From Rhabditophanes sp. KR3021 (lineage: Eukaryota; Nematoda; Chromadorea; Rhabditida; Alloionematidae), in contig CAUJLY010000005.1 in assembly GCA_963281155.1 (NCBI GenBank), positions 1,178,001-1,242,000 of the forward strand: 64,000 nt of DNA. Reading direction: 5' to 3'. A program made the translations under genes and the position numbers. Shown here one piece after another: positions 30,585-41,743 of the stretch. The notes below the pieces were generated by a model. That model made no database searches and was not told where the DNA came from. It saw only the letters and a program-made list of their open reading frames with translations. How positions within the stretch are numbered: the stretch's first letter is position 1; each line of letters begins with the position of its first letter.

Positions 30585-33378
30585 ATGACTAGTAATTTGG
30601 CGACTGTTTTTGCAAAGGAATGGCATGGGAAGGTGGTTGTTGAGAAGACGGAGACGTTGGAGAGTCTAGTCAGTGGATTGGGGTACGTTTTTATGGCTTT
30701 TATTAATAGTTGTGGGTTGCTTTTTTAGGTCAGAGCTTACATCACCTGACATTGATATTAGAAAGGATGCGGTGGATAAGATTTTTGCCTTTCTCAAGTC
30801 CATTCCAAATGACTTTCTTAGTGAGAATGAAGTTGGGTTGTTGCTGGAGTTTTTCACGGCTAAAATTGAAGAATTCGCCGGGAGTGGCAGCAATGCCGTC
30901 GAAGGCGTCTATTATCTTCTGATAAATATGAAAAACATCCCAACCGACAGCGAAGTTCCCATCTTCCTAAATATCTTCAAAGATGCTAATTTAGACATGC
31001 TAATTCAACGCGAAAGAACCCGTATGTATGAACTATTTGCTCACCTTATCTCCACAAAGGCCAAAGTGCAGTCTCTCAAATCAATTGAAAGCAGTCTCAT
31101 ACCTTCTTATATAAGTTTGGCGGGTGGAGAAAAAGACCCTCGGTGTTTGATCCAAAGTTTTGATATCTTTGTTAAGATTGTCCGGAACTTTGACATCTCT
31201 GCCTTCGCTGAGGAGATGTTTGAGACCATTGCTTGTTATTATCCAGTGGAGTACAACCCGCCAAAGAATGATACTTTCAATGTGACTAAGGAGATGTTGG
31301 CTGTTGGTTGCGAGAAATGTCTGCTGTCAACTAAGAACTTTTCTGCTTTTCTTTTTAATATGATTTCGGAGAGATTTAGCGAGGATGAGGAGTTCAATAC
31401 GCTTGAAGGAAAGTTGGAGGATGCTGTTTTGCTGGGTAAAGGTGTGAAGGCCTTTGGAATTGGATCTGCTTTGGTTCATTTGAAGGATTTCTTTGCCACT
31501 TTTAGAAGTTTGACGTTTCATCCTTCTTTGAAGAAATGCCAGAGAGAGTTGTCTGAACAGATTAGGGATGTTATTAAAGTTCTTTTGAATGGTCTTCAGA
31601 GCGATTCGAGTTCAGGAAAAGAATTCATCAACAAGATAACTGCTGACGCCCTGGAAAACATCGAACCTTTCATTGTTCAAGCTGAGATGGGAATGTCTGG
31701 CCGGGGTCTTGACTTCATTTTGACCATTTTTAAGGAGAATAAAGATGAAGCTATTAAAGAAAAAATCCTGTATTGGTTTGGGATTCTCTTCGACGGAACA
31801 ACTCTGCAAAATCGCCTAAACCATGAAGATGTAGTTGAAGAAATCTTGCCTTATTTCGAAAAGTTTTTGGTTGAATTTGAGGGAGTTGATAAGGAAACGT
31901 TCTCGACCCTCAGCAAGCTGAGAAATCTTGAAGTAAAGATGGAAGGCACAATAAGGAGATCCCAGTATTCCTGTGAAACTACTTTATTGAAAAAAGGCTA
32001 CGGGAATGACACTGCCAACTTAGTCAAAAGAGGGCTAAATGATTTTGATAGTATGGAAAAGGATGAAAAGCATACTTTCCTTAAGCTGTTATTAGTTGTT
32101 GCTGAAAAGAAGGAACAATTGTTGGTTGATGAAGTTAAGGAGCGGGGTGCTGAATATGAGTCTGCCTCATCTTCTTTCGAGCCTTTGTTATACTTCATTT
32201 CAAATGAGAACAACTGGAACAACTTTAGTGGAATACTCTCTGGCAACCTTCAATCAAACGGCCTAAATGGGACTATTAGCGATGCGATTATCAAATGGAC
32301 TCAACAAGCTGAATCTACCCTTGTTTTCAAGCTGCTTCAACTTATCTTAGATGAAATTAAAGGTTTGGGAGAAAAGAAGGGAGACAAGTCAAAAGACGTG
32401 CTAGCTGAAATGGGTTACAAATTGTGTCAAACGATGGAAAAGGAAACTGCCCAACTCGTTGGTAAAAAACTCTCTGAAGATCCCCAATTGGTGTCCTTTT
32501 TAATGCCTTTGTATGTTCAATACTTCATGTTGCTAAATGAAATGAATTTTGAAATCCCTCACCTTCTAACAGAAGATAATTGTTATAAGCTTGGAGCAAT
32601 AACAAGTCATTCAGATGGAACTATGGCTGGTGAGATTTTTGGTAACTATGAAAATATTACTACAAGTATTCATCTACTCAAAGTTTTAATTTTCAAAAAT
32701 GATCCTGAAGCTTTGGTTGCTCTGGAGAAGATGTTTGATGCTTTTGATAGTTCAAAAATAACTGACGGGCTAAAGCTGACTCTGTTGTTTAACTTTACTG
32801 GAATTTACAACGATCCAGTATTGTCTCGTTACAAACACACCTTCTTGTGGAAACAGAGATTCTTATGTCAATTCGTGGATATGTTTGTTAAGAAGTATAG
32901 TGTCACGACTCAACCGAGTATGTACTTTACCTTGTTACAACCAATGCTCGAATTTGCTGCTTCAATGGATGTTCCAATGAACGATCAGTTGTTGCAGATG
33001 CTGCCTGTAATAACAGAAGCTTTGGTGCAAGTCGATCTGGAAAAAGAATCTCAAGAAGACGAGTCTATTTTAGCACTTTTAAAAGGATTGGACAAACTAT
33101 TACCAATTGCGCCCTTCGAAAAAGTATCCAAAGACATAATTGAAAAATTAATCAGAAAGATACTTGAGTTAATCAAAGGATCCTCTCCCGCTGTAACCTT
33201 CCAAGCTCTTGTCGTCGCTGAGACCTTTACCAAGAAAGTTCCAGCCCTCCGAATCATCTATTACTCCCCAGAAGTCTTCAATACCCTTGCCATAACCTCC
33301 AAAAGCACCAAGAGGGCAATCCGAACCGCTTCTGCCAAGGTTCGAAATCTCTGGGAATTACTCCCTTATCAATGTTGA
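30585..33378 (+). CDS. MMS19: MMS19, cytosolic Fe-S cluster targeting subunit
   Basis: MMS19 is the HEAT-repeat scaffold of the cytosolic Fe-S targeting complex and hands clusters to DNA polymerases and helicases such as XPD. Exons 30585-30682 and 30729-33378 (46-bp intron, phase 2) encode 915 residues. The N-terminal family block is present: GGEKDPRCLIQSFDIF, then FAEEMFETIACYYPVEYNPP followed by ND and a Phe. The remainder is helical, as in HEAT repeats, ending in TASAKVRNLWELLPYQ, close to the end of other MMS19 proteins. It is divergent from fibrillarin. The start is the first ATG in frame before the conserved region. Confidence 0.88.
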
Positions 33379-34217
33379 TAAACAAAATCTGTTATGCATC
33401 TTTAAATAAATATACCTTTTTGTAATAAACAAATCTTATACTGTTACTGTGTCATAGTAAAGTTTTAGTAGATTTTAAGTTAGAGAGACGATTGTTCGTT
33501 CCCAGTGAAGATAACACGCACGTCAGTCAGACATATGTTTTAAATATATCGTGGTGATCAAATCGCTTTCCGAGGGATTTTTTGACTAAACATTCTTTTT
33601 ATTCTATTATGAATAAATGCATGGTGAAAACCATTATTTTTATAATTTTTAAGCACTCAACTTTGAATCTGATGAACGGCAAAATGATATTTACATTACC
33701 TGCTTAGTTTATTTGTTAGAAAATTTACAGATTTACAGTGGTCTAAATCTATTAAATTATTCGTTTGTCAACATCAAAGAGTTGTGAATTTGCAAGATAA
33801 ATATAAATTTTGTTATCATATACTAGTAAAAAAGAGACTATGATACTAGTCAGTAGCCCTAATACGACTAAGCCACAACGGTAAGCAATCAGTTTATTAG
33901 GATAAGAAAAGCACTTAAGAAAGATGGAAAACCACTACATTACCAACCATAAATCTAGTAATGCATGCTTGTAATTTATATGCATATAATATTTGTATTA
34001 TGCAGATAATCAATTATGTTTCAAAGAAATATATCCTTAGGTGATGTATTTATTTACTTCTAAAGCAAGAAAAGACTTGAATAAATGTCTTCATAAAAGA
34101 AAACAACAAATCTTAACGGGAATTTATGAGTTCATCCAATTTACACCTCAGTTTAAATTCAAAAATATCTATTATTAAATAAAAGTAAAACAAAAATAAT
34201 TAATAAGATTGGAAATA
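33379..34217. other. Intergenic, no gene seen
   Basis: Region between the convergent MMS19 and the acidic coiled-coil gene. AT-rich 3' flanks only. Confidence 0.55.
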
Positions 34218-36248
34218 TTAATAGGACTCGTCCTCTTCATAAAGCTTATCAAGTCTACCAATTGTTGCCTTAGTTCTCTCGATTGTTTCATCGAGCAGTC
34301 TTTCAGTTTCTCTAGAATTGCGTTCTTTTTCAATTCGTTCTTCCTCGGCTTTCCTTTTAGCTTCAAGTGCCTTTCTTTCAGCTTCTTTTACTTTCAATTG
34401 AGCTTCAGCATCTGCCCATAGAGCTTCAAGGTTGGCCTTTTCTTGAAGAAGACGCTGTTGTTGTTTGAGAAGTTCCTCGTGTTTTTTCTTTTCATCTTCA
34501 CTTTCATTAGCAGAAGTGAGAGAGCTATTACTACCATTCCTTGAACTCTTGGAACTTCGTTTCTTTACCTCCCTTTGCTTTTTAAGGCGTCTTGAATTTG
34601 CTTCTTCATCCCCAATTTCTTTGTTCAATTGATCAGTATAGAACCCAGTTTCGGATTCCTCACTTTCAGAAGAGGAACTGAAAATTGGTGAATATTTTGT
34701 ATTGAGACTACCATCTTTCTTCAAAATAATTTTCTCAATAACATCAACTTTTTTAAGAGCTTCCTCATATGTAGCGAAAGGTATGTTTGGGCCATTTGCA
34801 ACCTTGTAGTCCACAAACGTTTCACCATCATCACTTTCCTGAAGGTCGATAGTTGCGGGACCCTTCGAAAAAGGAACATAAGGAGTACTATTAACGCATT
34901 TACTTGATCGTTGCAACATGCTGAATGCATTCATCGGGGGTACTAATTGAGGCTTAGTGTCAACAACGTAAAGTGAATCCTGTTCTTCATCTTCAGAGGA
35001 TGAAAGGACAACTTCTGGTGATGGTTGTGGGAGCCACATTAATCCGTCTTTAATGTGCTCAGAAGGAACTTCGGAGTAAGTGGTTGGAGGTACATAAATT
35101 TGAGTTGCTTGGCTAGTATTGGAATCAAGTGACTTTGAAGAACATCTGTCACTATCCGATTCCGCAGAAGCTCTGTCATTGCCCGACTCCACACAACCAT
35201 TGCCACCATCCAACTTTACAGAAGCACTGCCGCCATACGATTGCAAGGATGCTTCATTTAAATCTTCACCAGGATTGTCAACATCTGACGTCCCAGCAGC
35301 CTTTTCATTTACATCACCTTTCCCATTATCTTCATCCGACGAATCATAAAAAGCAAGAGTTGGTCCTTCATTCTTCTTGTTCATAATCATTTGATCATAA
35401 AATGGATTGTTCTTGTTGACGATACTTCCAGGATGCATTGGGATTTCATCAAGAAAGTATTGAATGCTGGAATCTTCATCATCGCTGGAAAAGTTCTGCG
35501 AAATCATGTCCCCATCTTCGTCAAATTCACTGACCATTGGAAAGTCGAGGAGCAATACGGCTGGCCTAATTTTGATTTGATCACCGCTATTAGCTTTTCT
35601 AATTTCTTCAATCCTAAGCTTTTCGGCTGTCTTTCTCGTCTCCCTGTCGATATCGAGTACTCTACTCACGGTTTCATTTACAACATGAGACTTATGGTAA
35701 TAACGGGTTGGCTCTGGTTTTTCATAAAGCTTTGAAGAAACCCTTTGTTTGGTGCCGACCAACATGTTTCTTACTCTAGTCTCAATTGGTTTGGGACAAA
35801 TCCGTTTTACAAGTCTTTGGTCCACCATTTCATTGGCAACTTTTTTAGCTTTAAACCCAGAGTGCTTTAATTTTCCTTCAGAAATGTTTGACTCCATTTT
35901 AGCGTCTTCACTCTTAACATTGTGCCCCTCCCTTTCAATGACTTCAGTAAAAGTTTCCTTCTTTATATTTTCTCCTTTTGGACCATTTACCCGGCTATTT
36001 TTGACAACGAAAACATTGTCTTCCCGGCCGATTGCCTCCCTAACAGCTGCTTTCCCTCCAAGAATCGTAAGGTCTAAATGAAGTGAATATAATTTAAAAT
36101 TAGGATATAAAAAGATACCTTTTCCACCTTCTACACACCGTCCATTGCAACAAATATTTATGACAAGAGAATCAGGCATATCCTCGATAACAAGTATTTC
36201 TCTTCCTTGTATTCCAGAAAATGTCCATTCTCCAAGTTGGGATTCCAT
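34218..36248 (-). CDS. Acidic Ser-rich protein with C-terminal coiled coil, unknown
   Basis: The frame is open over 676 codons, but 36074-36118 looks like a 45-bp intron (GTATCT...TTTAG, very AT-rich). Splicing joins CVEGGK to DLTILGG and gives 661 residues. The N-terminal 60 residues look folded (GEWTFSGIQGREILVIED). The middle is disordered and very acidic with many Ser-Asp-Glu clusters (SSDDEDSS, SSSEDEEQDS), typical CK2 sites. The last 110 residues are a strong charged coiled coil (EEERIEKERNSRETERLLDE). Composition suggests a nuclear or chromatin protein. I recognise no family. Confidence 0.75.
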   Translation of the reverse strand: MESQLGEWTFSGIQGREILVIEDMPDSLVINICCNGRCVEGGKGIFLYPNFKLYSLHLDLTILGGKAAVREAIGREDNVFVVKNSRVNGPKGENIKKETFTEVIEREGHNVKSEDAKMESNISEGKLKHSGFKAKKVANEMVDQRLVKRICPKPIETRVRNMLVGTKQRVSSKLYEKPEPTRYYHKSHVVNETVSRVLDIDRETRKTAEKLRIEEIRKANSGDQIKIRPAVLLLDFPMVSEFDEDGDMISQNFSSDDEDSSIQYFLDEIPMHPGSIVNKNNPFYDQMIMNKKNEGPTLAFYDSSDEDNGKGDVNEKAAGTSDVDNPGEDLNEASLQSYGGSASVKLDGGNGCVESGNDRASAESDSDRCSSKSLDSNTSQATQIYVPPTTYSEVPSEHIKDGLMWLPQPSPEVVLSSSEDEEQDSLYVVDTKPQLVPPMNAFSMLQRSSKCVNSTPYVPFSKGPATIDLQESDDGETFVDYKVANGPNIPFATYEEALKKVDVIEKIILKKDGSLNTKYSPIFSSSSESEESETGFYTDQLNKEIGDEEANSRRLKKQREVKKRSSKSSRNGSNSSLTSANESEDEKKKHEELLKQQQRLLQEKANLEALWADAEAQLKVKEAERKALEAKRKAEEERIEKERNSRETERLLDETIERTKATIGRLDKLYEEDESY

Positions 36249-37448
36249 TCCTGAGATGCTTATAATAGTTAGATTAGAATCTGTGTTTCTTGTTATCTAT
36301 AAACATTCAAAAGGTAACTTGGTTTCAAGAGATGCTACCAAAGCAATAATAATTAAATAGGATGACATTAAAAGGGAGCATACGACTATTTTTTAAAGCA
36401 TTTATTAAAGAAATGGTATGGTGATAGAAGATGTACTTGCATCTATATCATTTTTCTCTTTGAGTTTTTGTAACTTTATATATATTAGTAGTCTATGAGC
36501 CTTTTTAAATTAAAGTGTTAAGTACAAAGGTGTCATCGACTCAGTCCATTCGAACATATACACATACCAATCAGCAACCATGGGTATATTGAATAATGAC
36601 ACATCTTGAGTACACAAATGTTTACTAAAGAGGGAACATATTAGTGAACTCGTAATTTAATTCTTTTTAAAAAACAGAAATTCTAACCCCTTGTAACTGT
36701 TTCACATTAAGAGATTTGTTTTCTTAATCTATGAATATGCAACAATTAAATTAACTCTCATTAAAATACTTTGTAATTTATATTTTTGCAAAATCAAAAC
36801 AATTTGCATGTAGGTGGATGTTTTCAATTAATGTCTTTCTAATTGAAGGAAAAATTACATTGAACTAAAATGTGTGAATGTTATTTTTTAATCCCTAACA
36901 CATTTTGCTAATCCAGGCTTATTTAGTTCAAAAATTTTAGATGTACAGTGTCATTAAATAACATGTATATTTTGGTGATCACAATTACTTATTTTGCTGA
37001 AACATATTACATTTTTTGCTTTTAAATGGTCCAATAAATTGTGTAAAATAGGTAGTTAAAATGTTCAGAGAAAAACAACTTAGAGGAATTAGATCTTTTA
37101 TAAATGGTCTTACCAAATGTATCTTGCTTAAAATATATTGTTGTAATTGTTCCGGACACCAAGAGGGATTTGGACAGAAGGAGACAAACAAGAGAATGTA
37201 TTACAAGATAACGTGGTTTATTAGGTATAGAATGCCAATTATCGTACGAATCAAAATTTTAAAGTAATTAGATTCCTCTTTTGGACATGGAACAACTTCA
37301 GCTTCTCTAGACAGATCACTTACATTTTTGCTGAGTCGTGTTTCGTTTATTGCTCTAATGAAGTTGTAGTAAATTTTGTTGTTCTTGTTATTTCAAATGA
37401 AAAGACACCAAATACAAAAAGTTTATTCAAAAAAATACAATATGAGCA
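36249..37448. other. Intergenic, no gene supported
   Basis: AT-rich DNA. A 68-codon frame at 37061-37267 has an odd Cys/basic translation and no splice or homology support, so it is not called. Confidence 0.5.
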
Positions 37449-38201
37449 TCAAATTTTCTTAGGTGGCACCTTTCCCTTGACTGGTCTTTGCTCAATTTTC
37501 CCTTTAGGCAACTTGTATCCATTTCCATTGATAGGCTGGCCTCTCCGCTCCTTTTTCTTGCTAAAGTTTCTCCAGCTGCAACTTCTTTCATCTCTTGATT
37601 CTTCGAAGTTTTTTTTGAATTCCTCATCCAGCTTTCTTTTTTCTACTGCTTTAGTTTGTTCATCGGCTTTGCGGATCTTTTCATTTTGTGCACGTTCTTC
37701 CATCATGCGTCTTTTTCTTTCCCGGTCTGCAAAGGTTTTTGTTACTTGGACCCAGAGAGCTTTTGAATAGCCTTCAGCCTCATCTTCTGGAATATCCTCA
37801 CTGTGGCCTTCCTTTCTTAATTTTCTCTTCTTCTCTGACATGTTGATAGCAACAATAGCTCTGGCCTCCGAGTAAATATCCTTAATCCTGGCTAATTTGG
37901 CTGGATCCTCTATTTTCATCATAGCCTTCTTGATAATATCGAAAGTTTGTTCTGCCCTTTCAGAATCATCCTTGTTTTTATCTGGATGGAGCAAGATAGC
38001 CAGTCTCTTGAATCTTTTTTTGCATTCCTCAACAGTAGACTCGGAATCAATTTGCAAAACTTCATATGGATTGAGATTTAGATAAGTAGAGCCTGGCTTC
38101 AATAGACGCTCAATTTGCTGCACGGATGTCAAAACTGAATCCTTCTTTTCAAGGGCTTTTAAGTCTGTATAGAATCTCTCAAATTCGTCAAAAGAATCCA
38201 T
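37449..38201 (-). CDS. DNAJC8: DNAJC8-like J-domain splicing-associated protein
   Basis: DNAJC8 (SPF31) is a nuclear J-protein found with spliceosomes and SR kinases. The single exon encodes 250 residues from the ATG at 38201; an earlier ATG at 38246 would add a hydrophobic stretch that does not fit the family. Family blocks are LEKKDSVLTSVQQIERLLKP, LNLNPYEVLQIDSESTVEE, and the J-domain HPD in LLHPDKNKDDSERA. These are followed by a long charged helix (DRERKRRMMEERAQNEKIRK) and FEESRDERSCSWRNF near the C-terminus, close to human FEESRDGRVDSWRNF. Length and order match the human protein (253 residues). Confidence 0.92.
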   Translation of the reverse strand: MDSFDEFERFYTDLKALEKKDSVLTSVQQIERLLKPGSTYLNLNPYEVLQIDSESTVEECKKRFKRLAILLHPDKNKDDSERAEQTFDIIKKAMMKIEDPAKLARIKDIYSEARAIVAINMSEKKRKLRKEGHSEDIPEDEAEGYSKALWVQVTKTFADRERKRRMMEERAQNEKIRKADEQTKAVEKRKLDEEFKKNFEESRDERSCSWRNFSKKKERRGQPINGNGYKLPKGKIEQRPVKGKVPPKKI

Positions 38202-39500
38202 CGTAGACAAATAAATATAAGACAAAACGAATATTAAATACACCACAACTATCCAATACTAGTGTTGAATACAGATAATAACGATTACCACGAACATTGG
38301 TAAAATATGTCTTCGCCAGATTTGAATGAATTATTAATTCAAAAATAACATTCCCTGACAAATTTGTTAGTAGCAATAATTAAAAATTGATCTCAATACA
38401 TGTCCAGTTTAATTTGTTGATCTTTATGTCAGCAAAATGTCCCCTGTCGGCTACTCTCTTTCAAAATGAACTCCCTTTTTGTTTTATGATTCACTTTTAC
38501 CATCACTACTACCTAACAATAATCAAAAGACTTCGAATGTTTAATTTGTGGTTATCATCAGTATACTTGCTTGCTCATTCCCACCTAAATCATATCAATT
38601 ATATCAATTTCAGTTAGCTTTCAAATTATTGTTACATTTACTCACTTCTTATTGAACTATTTAAACTTTTAGATGTGAACAAAATAATCCTTTCAATTAT
38701 TTACACGCACAACACACCTCCATCTCTTTCTTAAATTAATTCAATTTTACCCCTAACTGTGATAACAGCTTCAATTATTTATTTTTTCCATGAACTCTCT
38801 ATCAATGGTCCTTGAAATGGTGTGCAAGTCTATTTATTGTCGTCCACCTTTTCTTTATAACTACTGCATTATTTTTTTATGTACACCAATAATGACTATA
38901 CTCTGCCAATAATTTTAACGACAATTACTACACATTACTACTTCTTTATGCTGACAAATATTTATAAAAATCATGCAATTTCAAAGAATCGAGTTCTCTA
39001 TATTCATTTTGCCATTAAAGTAATCGACAAAACTAATAATCACTGTCTATACTTGTTTATTTACGTGAATAAACAATACGAGTAACACATTATTAATTAA
39101 GAACTATCACTACCACCAGCCACATAAACATCCTAATACATCAACATTTGATCACTTAACCATTTGTGCTTATTCTGAACAACCTTCTTTTCTAGCTTAA
39201 ATCACCCCAAAACAATCCCTTATATTAATGGACGAAATGAGAGAAAGAGTGACAGTAGCAACCACACCACTCACCGACCTGATCACAAAAATGATTGTAC
39301 ACTACACACAAAAAATGACCACAATACTTTATTGGTATTAATCTTTTTGCGCGACTATCTACTTTTTATGCCATGAATAAGCTTTTTATATTGACGAGAC
39401 ACGTACACCAAAACCGATTTTTATATTTTTTGATTGTTCATTTTTGTTATAGGTCATTAAACAAATCAATTATTATTTTTTATTCGATTAAACAAAAGGA
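38202..39500. other. Intergenic, no gene seen
   Basis: Divergent spacer between DNAJC8 and the tyrosine-motif gene. AT-rich with no coherent coding or RNA gene. Confidence 0.55.
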
Positions 39501-41691
39501 ATGAATTGTTTTTCGTTTTGTAGGCTTTGCTCAAAACCAAACACTACTAGCCGAAATAAGAATGTTGTGGATGGTAAAGCTGTTGAAAGGTAACTTAGGA
39601 CGCAATTTTATAATTTAACTTTTTAGACCGTCAATTGACACTGACTCTACTTATGGTAATATTGATTCAGTTGATGCAATAGAAGATAATGTTCAACTTA
39701 ATAATGTCTCACCTGCAAAAGGTATATCGTTCCGAGCAAAAGCAAAAAATGTCATTTTTGGTTGTGAAAGGTTCTCACACCAAAATACCCCTATCAGAGA
39801 TGATTCAAAAAAACAGGCTAATAGAAAGTCTTTTCCTATTTTTAGTTCGACTAAGAAACAAGATAATGAGAAAAGAAAGTTACCCAAATTGCCTGTACCT
39901 TCTCCTAGTGACAATTCGACAAAATAATCTGAATGTGGGTGCAGCGAATCCTAAAAAGCTTCAAACTAGACAAGTGTCATATGACGACAAAGGAAATGAA
40001 GTTTATGAGTCCATTTATCCGGAAATCGAAACAGACTCAATCGTAGATCCTTTTTATTCGAAGTTAAATGAACCTAGCAGTAGTCAAAAGTACGACAGTT
40101 CTGTGTTTTCGAAATTTTGCAAAAAGAATATGATTCCAGTAACGACGCAGGATGATCCTATTTATACGTCGGCTTCTCAGATATATGGTGGATCAGAGGA
40201 CCCCTACTCCAGTATAATTTCAAATTCAGGTGATAAAGATACGCATGGATATTCACGAGTTAAGGACACAAAAAGTTCAGATGATTTAAATGATCGGATT
40301 CCGATGGTTGATGAGGATGTGAGGGAAATAAATAATGGAGCTAGTACTAGTCACGTTCCGATTAATTTGGAAGCTTTGTATGCCAAAATAAATAGGCCAA
40401 AAGAAAGAATGAGTAATGGTTTTAGATGTCAGAAAAGCACAGACTCAGGTGTACATGCGAATACATCGCCAAATAAAAACAATGAAACTCCCTCCCACGA
40501 TTTAATTTATCAACAAATGGATGAAAGTGGTTCAGAAAGCATCATCTCAAGCAATTCACGCAACCCTTCATACCGTTACATAACAGTTCGTGAAACAGTA
40601 GACGTAGTCAGAGAAAGAATCCGTCGCCAACAAGAAGAAGGCAGTCAGCAAAATATTATCCAAATCAACGAAGGACCACCACCAATCCGGGAACACTACT
40701 ACTCTTCTATCAATGAATATGAGTCAGTTAGTGATGCTCCAACAGATAATTTACAAAGAAACGGTTCCGGTGCTGCTAACTGTTAGTAATTGATTTGTCC
40801 ATTAACTTGATGTTGCTTGCTTGTGTATATTAACTCATCCATTTCTCTTGGTCTTGTATAAAAAATAAATTGTTGTCTTGTGTAAAATTAAGTTTTTGTC
40901 TTGTGTAAAATTAAGTTGTTGTCTTGTGTAAAATTAAATTAGTTGTCTAAAATGTAATAACTGTGTTGTTTAATTTAGATTTGATGAGTGAAAATCAAAG
41001 ACCAATTCCACCTATTTCACCTGTTCCTGAGAGATACGGGGTAAAGAAGAATATTTATAAGCCACGGATTGTTAATTCGACAACTTATCCTTCAATGCAA
41101 AATATTGGGTCATCGCCTTTGAGGAGTATTAATATCCAGCAAATTGGCAATAGTCGGAGTCATAGTATGGCTGAAATCAGTAATAGTACTCCGATTAAGA
41201 AGGCTACAATTAGAACCATTAGTATTCAGCTGACAGATTCAAAGAAAAAGATAGCTGAGGATGAGGAAATTTTGAAAAGGGGTTTTTCGGCATCTAGAGA
41301 TTCGAATTGGTCCACTCCATTAGATCATGTCATTTCGATCATGACTGAATTTATGGGGGAGCCAGCTCAGGACATTTTGGAGGATTCAATTTCTTTGATT
41401 TCGAATATCGTTACGACAGGAATTGAAAAGGCAAAAGAATTGAATGAAAGTAAATGTGAAAACAAAACTATCCTCGAGTCAGGCTCCCAGACGGATCGTT
41501 TCACTTCTCAAATACCCCGGAAAGTAGTTAGAAAAGCTTCCTTTGATGCAGAAACACAAACCTCGAGGAAAGTTTTTCAAGAAATCAGAAAGAAAAGTTT
41601 AGTCCCAAATGTTGGAAACAGAGACTACGTTTCTACGATAGATCTAAGTAATGAAAAAGGATGGCCGTTAAAGAATGGAAGTATTTTGTAA
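39501..41691 (+). CDS. Tyrosine-motif adaptor-like protein, unknown
   Basis: Proposed exons: 39501-39589, 39627-40781 and 40979-41691. The first could be internal, because TTTTCGTTTTGTAG at 39510-39523 is itself a good splice acceptor. If 39501 is the start, the N-terminus (MNCFSFCRLC) looks palmitoylatable. Many tyrosines sit in Y-x-x-I/L or DP-x-Y contexts: YESI, YPEI, YSKL, DPIYTSA, DPYSSI, LYAKI, LIYQQM, YYSSI. YPEI (40016) and YSKL (40055) are spaced like an ITAM. The last part has PIPPISPVPERYG and further Ser/Pro-rich sequence. The frame changes between 39700 and 39930: either a 1-bp indel near 39921 or a 125-bp intron at 39721-39845. The last exon could also be a separate gene. No enzymatic domain; function is inferred from motifs only. 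Confidence 0.6.
40871..40950 (+). repeat. Short tandem repeat, unit about 22-23 bp
   Basis: Three near-identical units of TGTTGTCTTGTGTAAAATTA plus a partial fourth, lying in the proposed last intron of the tyrosine-motif gene. Confidence 0.85.
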
Positions 41692-41743
41692 ATACATTAC
41701 ACAATTTTTGATTAATACATAATTTGATTTATAAATAAATATT

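Noticed and set aside
35119..36081. Several plus-strand frames opposite the acidic coiled-coil gene
   Set aside because: Translations are low complexity and have no splice logic; the minus-strand frame is continuous over 2 kb.
37061..37267. 68-codon plus-strand frame
   Set aside because: Single short frame with no homology, no acceptor or donor, and composition like the surrounding AT-rich DNA.
38202..38246. Upstream ATG at 38246 for DNAJC8
   Set aside because: It would add a hydrophobic 15-residue leader that the nuclear family lacks; the ATG at 38201 gives the usual start.
40871..40950. CRISPR-like short repeats
   Set aside because: Head-to-tail units without spacers, in a eukaryotic intron; a simple tandem repeat.
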